The position numbers and the translations under genes are program-made. Positions 10,201 through 21,706 of a stretch of 64,000 bases of DNA are shown in pieces. Source of the DNA: Hofstenia miamia (lineage: Eukaryota; Xenacoelomorpha; Acoela); contig SCFE01000004.1 in NCBI GenBank assembly GCA_004352715.1, positions 4,791,073 to 4,855,072 on the forward strand, given 5' to 3'. The first letter of the stretch is position 1, and each line of letters starts with the position of its first letter. The notes beneath the pieces were generated by a model, which worked only from the letters and a program-made list of their open reading frames with translations, searched no databases and was not told the DNA's origin.

Positions 10201-11973
10201 GTGGTGCTACTTTTGGTTTAATAATGTTTGGTGCATTTTACAATTCTTTGTTTCATTCTTAGGGATTACAGAAATGCCTTTATGCTTGCATTTCATTTCA
10301 CTAGGAAATCCTTATGTTTACTCTCTGTTGCCCTGCATGATCTCCTTCTGTTAAGTGAATATGAGAATGCCTTCTTATTTGCATTTTGTTTGACTAGAGA
10401 GGTTCTCCATTTGCACTCTGTAATTAAATTTATCCTTACTCTGTTCTTAGTAAAGCTATCACAGTTGCCATTTGAAATCCTCTACCATCAACATTAAGTT
10501 CTTATTTCTTCAAAAGTGACTATTATGGACAGTTTTTATTTCAATGATTCATAATCATCAGCATCCCTAATTTTTTGCTCCCCTACATATATAAATGAAT
10601 ATATCTGATATATCCTCAAACCATATGAGCATCTAATATTAATCTATTTAGGCACAGTGCAGATCACAATGGAGTAATTTATCACATGACATTTCTCACT
10701 GTAGTGCTTGTAGTTTAAAAATAAAACATAGTGCAACAAATGTTCCTCTTAGTTTCTTAACTACCAATAATGCAATTCAAAATAACCACACTGATAAAAA
10801 GAGCTGAGAAATATTAGATTTGAAATTAACAGAATAATTGATTATTTAAACAAGTAATTAATATTCTGAAAATTATAATGAATTTTATTAATTTTTAGCC
10901 TAACAGTCCATCATTGAACAAGAGAAAATGCACAAGAGAAAATGAATTATTATGGAAAAACTGCATATCACATAATAGAACAATTGTTTTTAAAAGAATT
11001 AGCATTGGATAATTGAGTTGCATGTTAGTTCATAACCAATGTTAATTTGCACCATCCAGATATACTGCTGAAGTCACCAACACCATTGACAATTTAGTAG
11101 TTAGCTAATCAATTACATTAAATTAATTTCTGCAAATTAACAAATTTAGAAATTTAGAACCTAATTCAACTAAAACCTTTTTGATACTTATTTCCATTGT
11201 GTTATAATTACTCTAAATAATTGAAAACAGGTATACCAAAATACTAGAATCACTTACAGGTCTTAATTATTTCCTTTTAAGTGATCATATGATCACTGAA
11301 AAATTTAAATTTATCTTGTAAATGTCAAGTGAATAATGTAGAATCCACTCTAAATAAATAATGGTTTTATGACTTAATTATAAAACTTAGCTTTTTGTTT
11401 GCATAACATATCAAACCTGCTGAAGTATAAAATAAATCCAAAGTAAATTTGCTCATCAATTAATAATAATTTGTAAATGTTTTTATAATTGCAATATGAA
11501 AACAGTTAAACAACTAACATGTACCTGTCTTTGTAAATTTCAATTTTGTTTTTGTTTCTCTTCTGCCAATGTCCTCACTACTTAATTAGCTTGGCATTTT
11601 GGTCCATGATAATTTGTCAAATGCTTTTGCCAAAAAATAATATTAACATAATTGTATAAATTCACTTGTACAAATTATTAATAACTAAATGACCATTATA
11701 ATAAATCATTCTTAGTTATTTTTGTCCGTTTTCCTGATTTTTGTTAATTTTCTTCTTGATTTTGCCACAATAACATTTAGCTAATCCATTTTTTTGCCAA
11801 TATCTTTTTGACCTGTTTTTCACATTAATCAATGATAAAGTTTGCAAATAAAAATTGTCTAAATAAAATTGTATCCAAAATTCACTTATTTACACTCTGT
11901 TATGAATAGGTGGTTTGCACCTTTCTAACTTTGGTGAGGCTGAAAAGAATGCCTTTACATTTACATTTCGTCA
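10201..11973. repeat. AT-rich dispersed repeat block
   Basis: No gene is recognised. At 10,262-10,420 two diverged units share GAATGCCTT(C/T)...TTGCATTT; related units occur at 11,905-11,970 and 17,945-18,010. A CCTCTACCATCAACATTAAG segment at 10,479 resembles the LTR 3' end and may be the eroded outer LTR of the older element. 11,400-11,900 resembles 15,880-16,250 (TTAGCTTGGCATTT and neighbouring Ts), which suggests an old repeat family of 1.5-2 kb. Confidence 0.45.
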
Positions 11974-12285
11974 TATATATATATATATATATATATATAN
12001 NNNNNNNNNNNNNNNNNNNNNNNNNNNNNNNNNNNNNNNNNNNNNNNNNNNNNNNNNNNNNNNNNNNNNNNNNNNNNNNNNNNNNNNNNNNNNNNNNNNN
12101 NNNNNNNNNNNNNNNNNNNNNNNNNNNNNNNNNNNNNNNNNNNNNNNNNNNNNNNNNNNNNNNNNNNNNNNNNNNNNNNNNNNNNNNNNNNNNNNNNNNN
12201 NNNNNNNNNNNNNNNNNNNNNNNNNNNNNNNNNNNNNNNNNNNNNNNNNNNNNNNNNNNNNNNNNNNNNNNNNNNNNNNNNNNNN
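11974..12285. other. AT microsatellite and 286-base assembly gap
   Basis: (AT)n runs from 11,974 to 11,999 and is followed by Ns from 12,000 to 12,285. Sequencing failure in the microsatellite is the probable cause. Open frames crossing the Ns are meaningless. Confidence 0.95.
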
Positions 12286-13349
12286 GGCGCTCTGTCTAAT
12301 GAACATTTATATGTGGGGCTCTGTCTCAAGAGGGCTCTCTGACTATATACAAATATTTATATGGGGGCTCTGTCTTTTTGAGATTTTCATGTGGGAAAAT
12401 GTTTTGTTTTATAAAAGTCTATAGTAGCCATCCTAATTATATCAAGTATATACCAATTTATATCAAATGGATGGTGCTTTTGCATTTTTATAATAAGCCT
12501 TACATGATCCTGAATGTGATTTTTTATCGGAATTTTCGAGCCACACTTGTCCTATTAAGGTCTACTATAAGATATTTTTTATGTCATTTGCGTAATCGTA
12601 TCTTCCATTTTGAATGGGGCCAGCTTCAAAAAAATTGCATTTTCAGGTCAAGTAGTGCGTGTTTAGAAGGCCATAGCTGAGTCAGTTTTCATTTGATTTC
12701 GAAAGTTTTTACACCATTCAATGCGTAATTGATAGAAATATTTGAATCAATTACTGTATTTTTTAGTGTCTAAAAAATTGGGATTCTGTAATTGAAATAT
12801 AAATTTTGCAAAATTTCGAACAAATAGTGAACCATAGCGCAAGAACTACATTAGATATCTTTTCTGGAGTTGTTTTATTCAATTCTACGTCAAATGTTGA
12901 TTAAGAGGTCTCCTAAAAGCTATAGTAAACAGTTCCTGGTATAGTTGAGTAAATGCCTATACAGGCATGGGCTCCTCATTTAAAGGTTTTACTTAAAATT
13001 TTCTGCCCATCATATAGTAGGCCATGGTCTGAAAAGTATTCATTCCTAATATTTGGTATCAGAGATATCCTTGAACGACCAATAATCCTCAAACAAATCT
13101 CGAAATTTAACCTAAAAACACAAAATATGATAAAAAGACACAGTGCCTGATATAAATGGTTTTTTATAAAAATATTACTAATCAATGAAAAAAAATAATC
13201 CAAATGAACACAATAATTATAATAAAATATCCACACTAATCATATAAGACAAAAAATCAATTACATTTGCACTACATCAAATTTGGGCCTTAAAAATTTG
13301 TGCTCTGTCAGACAAAGCGCCATTTCTAAGGGGCATATAAATGTTTATA

Positions 13350-13413
<64 letters not shown>
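12286..13413. mobile_element. Possible non-autonomous DNA element with subterminal repeats
   Basis: The left side has diverged repeats of an ATTTATATG-plus-GGGGCTCTGTCT unit at 12,286-12,378. The right side has the same unit inverted (GCTCTGTCAGACAAAGCGCC then CATATAAATGTTTATA at 13,300-13,350). The block is bounded by AT microsatellites on both sides (11,974-11,999 and 13,354-13,413). The 900-bp interior encodes nothing I recognise. True ends and target duplication are hidden by the gap, so the family is unassigned. Confidence 0.5.
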
Positions 13414-13414
<1 letters not shown>

Positions 13415-14016
13415 CTCAAATGAATCACTTAACAATTTGCTATGGACAATGTGCCCAAAGAGAAATAATGTAAGAGAAACTACTTTTAAGACTGCAATTG
13501 CATTTGCAGAAATATATTATAATTATTGTGAAAAGAGCACATTTCTAGTATTTCAAAAATTGTGATTAAAAATGATTTTACACAGTACCACGATCAAGAA
13601 AATCATGCTTGCTGTGGACAAGCAGTTGGAACATAAGTCAACTCAGAGGGTCAGGCACTGGCAAAAACAGATACCTTCTTTTAGGACAGAATCTCCACCT
13701 GGCTGAGATAGACTTAGATTTAAGTGCTGCTTTGATTAATTCATTATTATTGAATCACATAGTAGTGGGTACAATTACAACAGCAGGCTTTCTGCTTTTG
13801 AATCTATCTTATGATACTTATTTTATTACATGATTAAGCCATACCTTCCTTCAAAAAGTAATTGAACTCTCTTTAGATTGTCAACAGAAGTGGTAGACAG
13901 GGCTTATATCTGAAGTAGAACCATAAAAAGTGGGATGAATCAAACTTATGGGGTGATCAGCAGTTACATAGCAATTGGTTGTGACTCATGACTAATCTCA
14001 GCAACAATGAAGTTGT
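13414..14016 (+). repeat. Repeat 'C', left part
   Basis: The segment from about 13,886 to 14,018 aligns with 45,345-45,478: both have GGTGGTAGACAGG-like starts, an AATTGGTTGTGACT core and end ...TTGTGTAG. The remaining upstream part (13,414-13,885) has short open frames but nothing recognised. The repeat is interrupted at 14,020 by an LTR and resumes at 31,780, so it is the pre-insertion target. Confidence 0.6.
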
Positions 14017-14020
14017 GTAG
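14017..14020 (+). other. Target-site duplication GTAG (left)
   Basis: GTAG directly precedes the LTR start TGTAGCAT at 14,021. The same GTAG follows the LTR end at 31,776-31,779. Removing everything between rejoins a repeat C sequence like that at 45,470-45,490. Confidence 0.6.
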
Positions 14021-14477
14021 TGTAGCATCATCCAAATTAACTAAGCTGCTAACGTAAATTTTAAAGGAGGATAAGATCAAAGACAAATTATGATTAAAAA
14101 ACATTGTAAAAATTATATGATCAGTTTAGAATAATTTGTGTTATGCAATCAAGTAACAATAAGTGTCAATTATGAGAGATTTGTATCTGTTGATAATAAT
14201 ACCTTTGTTGAAACCAAGGGGGCAAAGTCACTTCCACTAGTTTTAGCCGCCATCTTGGCAGATGAATAGTTAAAATTTGAAATCAACAGGTACTTTTCCA
14301 AAAATACTATAAATAGATTAAAATCATTGTAAGCAATTGATAAAGAAATTTAGTTGGAATTCCAAAATCTTTCTCTTAATAAGGTAGTAAATATTAAATG
14401 TAGGTTAGGAAGCTGCTGATTATTAGACCAGTTATTAATGCCAATATATTATGGTAATGGCTACATGTACTATTATA
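14021..14477 (+). repeat. Truncated gypsy LTR (5' portion)
   Basis: It starts TGTAGCATCATCC and aligns with 30,958-31,363, including a shared internal deletion after GAAATTTAGTTGGAATTCC. That shared deletion marks both as one LTR subfamily. It contains GCCGCCATCTTGG (14,246) and TATAAATA (14,308-14,315). The LTR breaks off after GCTACATGTACTATTAT, where sequence identical to 31,948 onward begins. Confidence 0.85.
14308..14315 (+). promoter_or_regulatory. LTR TATA box
   Basis: TATAAATA lies about 55 bp downstream of the YY1-like motif. The same element appears at 18,447-18,454 and 31,197-31,204, always after AACAGGTAC or GACAGGTAC. This is the expected position for the retroelement's own RNA polymerase II promoter. 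Confidence 0.65.
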
Positions 14478-15789
14478 TGAACAATAAATGTGGTCATCAT
14501 GAAAGAAGAATTAATTGTTGCACTATTGATTAAGTTAATTACTAACATGTAATAAATAAGGGTGTTCATAGACACTTTGTATATATTATAGTTCTTACAT
14601 TTTTCTTTGAATTTTGATCTAAATCAATGGGTTAGCCTAATTGTAGTTAATTAGCCTTATTATGCCATATATTATGAGTTTGAGAGAATATATAGGAAAA
14701 CCTAAATATTAGACAAAATTCCTATCCACAAACCTAAGCTAAGAGCACATTTTTTTATAACAGAATACTGGCTANAACAATTATTTGGATGTTAGCTTTC
14801 ATGCAGCTTTGCCAGAATTAAAATTTGAAATCAACAGGTACTTTTCTGAATTTGCTATAAATAGATTTGAAACTTTGTAAGCAATGGTTAAAAAATTTTA
14901 TTCAGAACACTTATTTTGTTCTGTTAATGTGGTTTTATTATTTATTACAATGTCAAGCTAAACAAGTTGTGTTTACTAGTTGTCTGGATCCATCATTGAG
15001 ATTGATTCTAGGGTCTTTGTGGCAGTACATGAAAGTGCACTTAGGTTAAGTATAGGGGTTTTTCTCTCATTTAGTTGAGTCATACANNNNNNNNNNNNNN
15101 NNNNNNNNNNNNNNNNNNNNNNNNNNNNNNNNNNNNNNNNNNNNNNNNNNNNNNNNNNNNNNNNNNNNNNNNNNNNNNNNNNNNNNNNNNNNNNNNNNNN
15201 NNNNNNNNNNNNNNNNNNNNNNNNNNNNNNNNNNNNNNNNNNNNNNNNNNNNNNNNNNNNNNNNNNNNNNNNNNNNNNNNNNNNNNNNNNNNNNNNNNNN
15301 NNNNNNNNNNNNNNNNNNNNNNNNNNNNNNNNNNNNNNNNNNNNNNNNNNNNNNNNNNNNNNNNNNNNNNNNNNNNNNNNNNNNNNNNNNNNNNNNNNNN
15401 NNNNNNNNNNNNNNNNNNNNNNNCCACCAATGAAGAAGAGAGTGCGCAGAAAGCAACAACCAGAAGAACTCTCAACAATTAACAGGAGAAGGAGAGTTCA
15501 CAGAAGTTCTCAACCAGATGTCGACTCCAGGGCAGAAGAGACAAGAACAAAGAGCCAACAAACAGATGAACCTTGGTGTTGAGTGTCCAGCATAGCTTGT
15601 TCAGTATTTCTTCTGAAATGTTGTCATGAGTGAATTGGACAGCCTTGTAAGTAATGATAAAATAAGGGTGTTAGATTTCATCTCCAACCTTGGATATATT
15701 CTTTTTTCTTTCTTTTCCTTTTTGGGAATGAACTGTGGAAGATAGTCTGGCTGAATCAGGAGTTGATGACTGGGGGCTCAGGGGGGGTT
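14478..15789 (+). repeat. Duplicated block, near-identical to 31,948-33,035
   Basis: The block starts GAACAATAAATGTGG and ends GGGGGCTCAGGGGGG in both places, with only scattered differences (for example GCCTAATTG against GCCCAATTG). It is a mosaic of repeat C sequence, a middle LTR fragment (from about 14,818, with CTATAAATAGATT) and a fragment of the third gypsy ORF (15,424-15,590). Ns at 15,087-15,423 replace what is only 112 bp in the other copy. A single N lies at 14,775. Confidence 0.85.
15087..15423. other. 337-base assembly gap
   Basis: Run of Ns inside the duplicated block. The corresponding interval in the other copy is 32,559-32,670, so the gap size is probably overestimated by about 225 bases. 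Confidence 0.95.
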
Positions 15790-18168
15790 CCTGATAATTT
15801 AATTTGGGGAAACTGCATATTATTCATTTGCTCAAGAACTTAAATTCCAGTTGTATTATTGATCAAACCTGATAAAATAATCCAAATTTATAAAATTCAT
15901 CAAGAAATATAAAATTCTACATCATACTTAAGTAATCTTTGTCTGCAATTTTTTGCAGCATCATTGATTATTTAGCTTAGCATTTCATCATCTTAATATG
16001 TAAAACAATTTTTGCAAAAGGCAATAATAAATTCACTACTCTAATTATAGATTATACAAATTGCTTAATTATAGACAAGCATTAATCATAATTCAAAATA
16101 AATAACAAATAGATGTTAACCATTTTTTTAATATTTTCTTCTTTTTATTTGATTTTGTTCACTGATTATGCCACTGTAAATTGATTTTGCAAGTGATATT
16201 TATTTTGTGCCAAATACTATTTTTTGCACTTTCTTGTTTTTTTTGGTTTTTGTGACACATTTGATATTTTAACAAAGATAACTTTTGAATGGGGGAATTT
16301 GAGTTGAAATTTGAAATGTTGAATCTTTTATATTTATAAGTTGTTTTTTTTGTGACATATTTTTAAAATATTGAGAAAAATGTAAAAAAAGTAATTTCTT
16401 GATTCAAGGATTACCTAATTCTTCTATTTTCAATAGTTTGAAAGACAACCTTGTGAGCAAACTACAAAATCTCAAAATTCCACTTCAAATATAAAATTAA
16501 TGCTACAAATAAAGTTCTAATTTTGAAAAGTTCAAAAAAATTTAAATATTTTTGACAGTTACCATTTTAGAAAATGTAAAAACTATTTGTTAATGACGTC
16601 ATCCCAAAAATTTTACCAAAATATTACTTTTCTTATTGCTTGGATTGCTTCTATTATTTAAATATTTTGATTTTTTTGATAAAATATTGAATTTATAGCA
16701 CTATCAACTTAAGGAATTTAATATTGTAATAGTATTAATTATCTGTCTGGGTAATTGTTATTAAAGTTTATATATAACAATAATTTACAATAAAACTTAC
16801 CAAATAAAAAAATGTAGAATGCAATTCCTAAAGTGAAATTTGCTTAGTAAAGTTCAAATATTTACAATTTTTCACACTGAATTTCAATACATAAATTAAA
16901 ATTAATTTTTTATGAAAACTTCTATTTCTTGATTTAAGCACTTTTGATAATATTACATTAATATTATAATTCTATTATCATCCCTAAGATACAGCAATTT
17001 AAGCTACTTTTACCCAAATATGAAATCTTTCACTAGTCTGCAAATATTGCTTTCACACAATCATATATATGATAATTACTGATGGAAATTGAAGTGTTTA
17101 ATGATTTATTAATATTTTGAAATGGCCTTACTAATATTTAGCTTACTGTCTTTAACAGACTGACTAAAAAGTATGTATTTGTTTATTTATTTTAGAAGGA
17201 GTACATATACAGAAAAAGCTAAAATTAAAATAACATAAGTTATCCTGGCAAGAATAGGCTTATGTGATAAAGCAATTTGGAATTGTAGAAATTTAGTTTG
17301 AAAAATTATTTTCTGTTCTGACAATGTTAAACACTAAATTAAAAGATATATTATGGCAAAATTAAAAATGGTAATATCTCCATTACAGAAGTCATTATCA
17401 TGTTAAATTATACCTCTTTTTTAGGGAGTAAATTCCCTATACAACTATAATATATTTTTAGTATTAACTTTACAACTAATAGCTAATTTGCATAAATATA
17501 CAGATCAAATTACTTATTTACCTCATTAATATACAAAATGTCATAAAATCAATGAACTAAATACAAAATGTATTTTTTCTAACTGTAAGTGTATAGATAA
17601 ATTTTTTTGGAGCAATCTATCTAATAATCAAGTCAAAATAGAGTACCAAGCATGAATTATGATTGTTTGATTGTAGCAAAATACGAAAAAAAATGTTAAA
17701 AAATTAAATACCATGACAGTACAACAGTATTCAGATTATCAGAAATTGTGCAAATCTTGTTGAATTTTTTGTATAATTACCCAAGTATAAGAAATATTTT
17801 AAAAAAGTAATTAGGCAGAATTATAGAGGTTGGATGAAAGTTTTAAAGTATGCAAAAAATAATCATTAAAAATGTATGTAGTGGACTTATAATAATAGTC
17901 TTAAAATTCTTTTACTATTGCACTCTACTTATTTGGTCAGAATAAGTGCCTTTGAGTTTGCACTTTTCAACCTTGGATGAGGCTAACAAGAATGCCTTGA
18001 GGCTTGCTTTCTGTTACACTATTCTTTGTTGATTTTTCAAAAATATATTATTATTTAAAGCTTATGTAGTGAGTATAAATACTATTTCATTTGGATAGTT
18101 ACATTATCATTCATTTTTTTTCTATAAACATAATTTAAAACACTGATGATTTGTTAGCAAAAAATATA
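15790..18168. other. AT-rich intergenic/old repeat sequence
   Basis: No gene is recognised. 15,845-15,885 (TCCAGTTGTATTATTGATCAAACCTGAT) matches 46,618-46,655. 15,880-16,250 resembles 11,450-11,830. 17,945-18,010 holds another copy of the GAATGCCTT...TTTGC unit also seen at 10,270, 10,375 and 11,945. The rest is A/T-rich with short homopolymers. Confidence 0.45.
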
Positions 18169-19316
18169 TTTAGCATAATCCAAGGCATAATGCTGCTAAG
18201 AAGAGAAGAACAAAGGATTAGTCAGTATTAAGATTGAATTATGATTTATTGATTGTAAACAAATTAAAGTTAATTATCATCATTATGTTTGTAATATGCA
18301 ACTAAGAAACAAGATAGCAAATTAGTACTACTCGATGAATAATTTGACCAACAAAGGAAGGGGGCAAAAATGCTTCCATTATTTTTAGCCATTTTTGACA
18401 GACAAATAAATTCAAATTCAAATGACAGGTACTTTTTGAATTCAACTATAAATAGAGTGAGAATTAATTTGGAAACTGTTGAAGTAAATTATTTGAAAAT
18501 CTTATCTTTAGATTTTATTTGGTTTGCTTACTTATAAATCATGTCAAGCTAAATGGTAGATGTAGTAGTAGTGGTTTGGGCACACATCAGGAGCAATTCG
18601 AGAGTCCTTGATCCAAGCAATGAACCTGCATTTATGTTAGGTGTACAAATAGGAGTTTTACTCCATTTAGCTGACTATTGATTCAATCATTTGCATGTAT
18701 TACATAATTGATTATCAGAGAAAAGATTAGAAGGCCTACTGTAGGTTATATCTGTATTACATGTCTAATTAGGTGACCTATAAATAGACCAATAAAAATG
18801 ATGATGCATGTAACATTATTTAAATGTAAGGTAGGAAGCTGCAAGTAACTATTTACTTTATTTATTTATGTTAATTAAGCTGATAGTTTTTGGTAATGGC
18901 TGAAGTAATATTTATTAAGCAGCTAGTGACACTGCCAGGTTGCAAAGTACTAAATTACGCATTACAAATTGAGTTTAGGTCAGTTACATCCAGCCTTGAG
19001 AGCTCCACTGAGTTAGGGTAAGGAACACATAAGTTACTTTGTTGAGCTGATACTTGGAACTACTCAAACAGAGGCACATGGATGTGGATTGGATCAGAGA
19101 TCAGAGTTGGCTAGAGGCCATAGTGAAATCATAGAAAGGAACTGCTACAATGGCATACCTAAATAGTATGGGGTTACTCAAAGTTAAATGCAAGTTAACA
19201 ATAATGTGTCTCAAGTTGGAGCAGGGAAATAACAGTGCATCCATACCCGCATATAACATGAAACAATGATTTAAAAGAATAATTGACTCTGTTAAAGCTT
19301 GGTAGCTGATGCTACA
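18169..19316 (+). repeat. Gypsy 5' LTR, 1,148 bp
   Basis: The 3' boundary GGTAGCTGATGCTACA is followed immediately by TGGCGACTG, a primer-binding-site-like sequence. The 5' end is mutated (TTTAGCATAATCC for TGTAGCATAATCC). It contains TATAAATA at 18,447 and the tRNA-like box at 18,566-18,620. Unlike the LTRs at 14,021 and 30,958 it lacks their shared internal deletion of roughly 330 bp, so it is not a true pair with 30,958-31,775. Confidence 0.83.
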
Positions 19317-19335
19317 TGGCGACTGTGTCAGATAA
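19317..19335 (+). other. Primer-binding site
   Basis: TGGCGACTGTGTCAGATAA starts at the base after the LTR end. TGG complements the CCA end of a tRNA primer. It differs from the TGGAA(A/C)A leader of the other lineage (5,857 minus; 26,530 plus), which supports two related families. Confidence 0.55.
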
Positions 19336-19473
19336 GAATGAGAAGAAGAATCAACCCAAAATTCTATCTCAGGATTTAGAATCAATAGAAAGAAAAGCAA
19401 CCATGGCAGAGAAAAACATACATGCAAAGAATCTATAGTGACAGATAGTCAGTTACCACTACTACACCTAATC

Positions 19474-21120
19474 TAAAGCAGGTTTAAAGACAAGAATTGC
19501 ACTGAACTGCTAGCCACTACTAATTGCAAATCAAAAGGACAAACACAAGAGCCAGGAATGGTAGTGCCAAGAAAGGCACAAGCAAGACTCTGAAACAGAT
19601 GTATCCCCCACGGAACTGGAAGTCCTACACATGTCCCCAGAAACAGGATCCAGTGAAGACTTAAATATTTTAAGACAGGCAAATGAAATGGAAATGATGC
19701 TAAGATCTGAAATACAATTGTTGGTGGAAAGGATGGCAAAACTGGAACAAGAGAATGAAAATGCAATGAGCAAACTAAAAATCGAAATAGACAATCACCT
19801 AGTAGACCAAAGTGAAAACTTCCAGAAAGACAACAAATGCTTCCAGGAGCAGCATGCAAAATGGGAAAACATATGCCAACAATTAGAAGATGTGAACAGG
19901 CAGTTAATTATGGACAATGATATACATTCTTAGGAAATACAACAACTCAAGGAGAAGCTCAGGTCAACAGAGCTGGACAGAGATGAAAACCATGAAAACC
20001 ATTGACAATAGCTAGAAGAGTTGAGATGCAAACTGAGAGCGATAAAAGAAAATGAAGAGGAGAACCCAAGGACAACAAGAACACATGCGATAACAATTCA
20101 GCAAATGAAAGAGAGGAGCCTATAGGCGTCACCAATGAATTTCAAAAAATGAAGAGAAAAAAATCATTGATGAAATTACGAAAGCAGTGAGGAAACAACA
20201 CACAACAGACAAACAAGTAAACTTACAAAGAAGACCAACCTATGAGAGTTTGATGCTACTGGAATACAGTCACAATGACACAATACCATGCAAGGCAATG
20301 TTGCCAAAATTCAACAGGAAGGTTGGCAGTTACAATCCAACATTTCTAGAATGGCTGCAAATGGTTGGAATTGCAATGGCCGAAAGGAAAGTGAACCAAT
20401 TGTCAGCAGTGGCAAGATTCCCATTATAATTAACAGGAGCAGCAACCCAACACTACCTACTCTTGGATACAAAGACAAAATGAGACTATAAATTGCTAAT
20501 CAGAGACTTTGTAGATTACTACGAGAATGAAAGCTTTAAAAACCAGTACCAAATAATACTGAATTCCACAAAGATGAGGAAAACAGACGATATATGAAAT
20601 TATATCCAGCAAGTGGAGCTATTGTTGACACTCAACTCAAGGGGGGAAGAAATACTCAAAATACGATCTTTTCTTCCACATTTGTAAGGGAATGCCAGAG
20701 AATATCCGGACTCAATTCGAAATTAAATGTGATGTCGATGTAAAATTGGAGAAAATTATTAGGAAAGCTGTAGATATACAAGCAACAATAAAAAACAACA
20801 CACGAATCTGGTCTGGAATAAAGAAAAACCAACAGAATGGTGGAATAGCTATAAAACAAAGACAGAGAGCATGAAAGCTTTCAGTAAAAGAAGACAAAGA
20901 AGCTTGTCAACATACAAAGTAAAGAGGGAAAGTGGAAGAAAATTTGAGAAAGAGACATTAAGTGCTACAACTGTGGACAGAAGGGACACATAAAAGATGA
21001 ATGCAGGAAACAAATCAATATGATCAGGGAAGAAAAAGCATATTACAAAGACAAAGATGTAATTGAATTTGAAACAGAATTACTGGAAGATCCCCAAATG
21101 GAAGAAGAATCAGAAAACTA
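19474..21120 (+). pseudogene. Gypsy gag remnant (first plus-strand copy)
   Basis: From 19,631 the frame encodes a Glu/Gln/Lys-rich region with heptad-like spacing (coiled coil) of about 100 residues, ended by a stop at 19,931. A second frame, 20,187-20,429, has IPCKAMLPKFNRKVGS, the capsid-like block shared by all gags here. A CCHC zinc knuckle (C-X2-C-X4-H-X4-C, reading CYNCGQKGHIKDEC) is intact at 20,963-21,004, as expected for RNA-binding nucleocapsid. The acidic tail (EEKAYY...) ends at a stop at 21,119. Multiple stops and frameshifts make it non-functional. Confidence 0.88.
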
Positions 21121-21149
21121 GCTCGAGGATCATCTCCAAAAAACCAAGC

Positions 21150-21706
21150 ACCAATAATGATCATGACGAACCTGGACAAGATCAACACAATAACAATAAT
21201 GATAAACAGGATATTAACAAAGGCAACGATTGACATGGGAGCAACAACATCAATAATAACAGATGAATGCACTATGAAACTGGGATTTAAATGAGAAGAT
21301 TTGGAATGATCAAACCAAGGCCTAATCAACGCATCCAGAGAATACATAGACACAAAAGGCAATCTCAATGCAGTACAAATCTGGATAGCAAACACAACCT
21401 TTAAACAATCACTAGTAGTAATAGACAATCACAACAATTTGTTGCCATATGAGGTGATACTGGGTGACAATTTCCTAACAAAGAATGGATGTGTAATAAA
21501 TTATTCCAATAGAACAATCAAAGTGAGGGAAAAAGAAATTCAAATTGAGGAGCAAGAAGGAAAGCTATCAACAAAAGCATTTGAACTAGAAGAGGACATA
21601 AAACTGCAGCTGTACCAGTGGAGGATACATGATATCAAAGTTGAAGAAAAAATCACAGCAGAGATAACTATCTATAATAACAAAGGGATCAATTCAAAAG
21701 AGTCTT
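21150..21706 (+). pseudogene. Gypsy aspartic protease remnant
   Basis: ATIDMGATTSIITDE near 21,225 is the retropepsin active-site region; the D-T/S-G triad reads D-M-G, so the fold is recognisable but catalysis is doubtful. After a stop, REYIDTKG and the frame 21,439-21,706 (LLPYEVILGDNFLTKNGC...) give the C-terminal half and the linker towards RT. It lies directly after the gag tail, consistent with a gag-pro-pol order. Confidence 0.85.
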
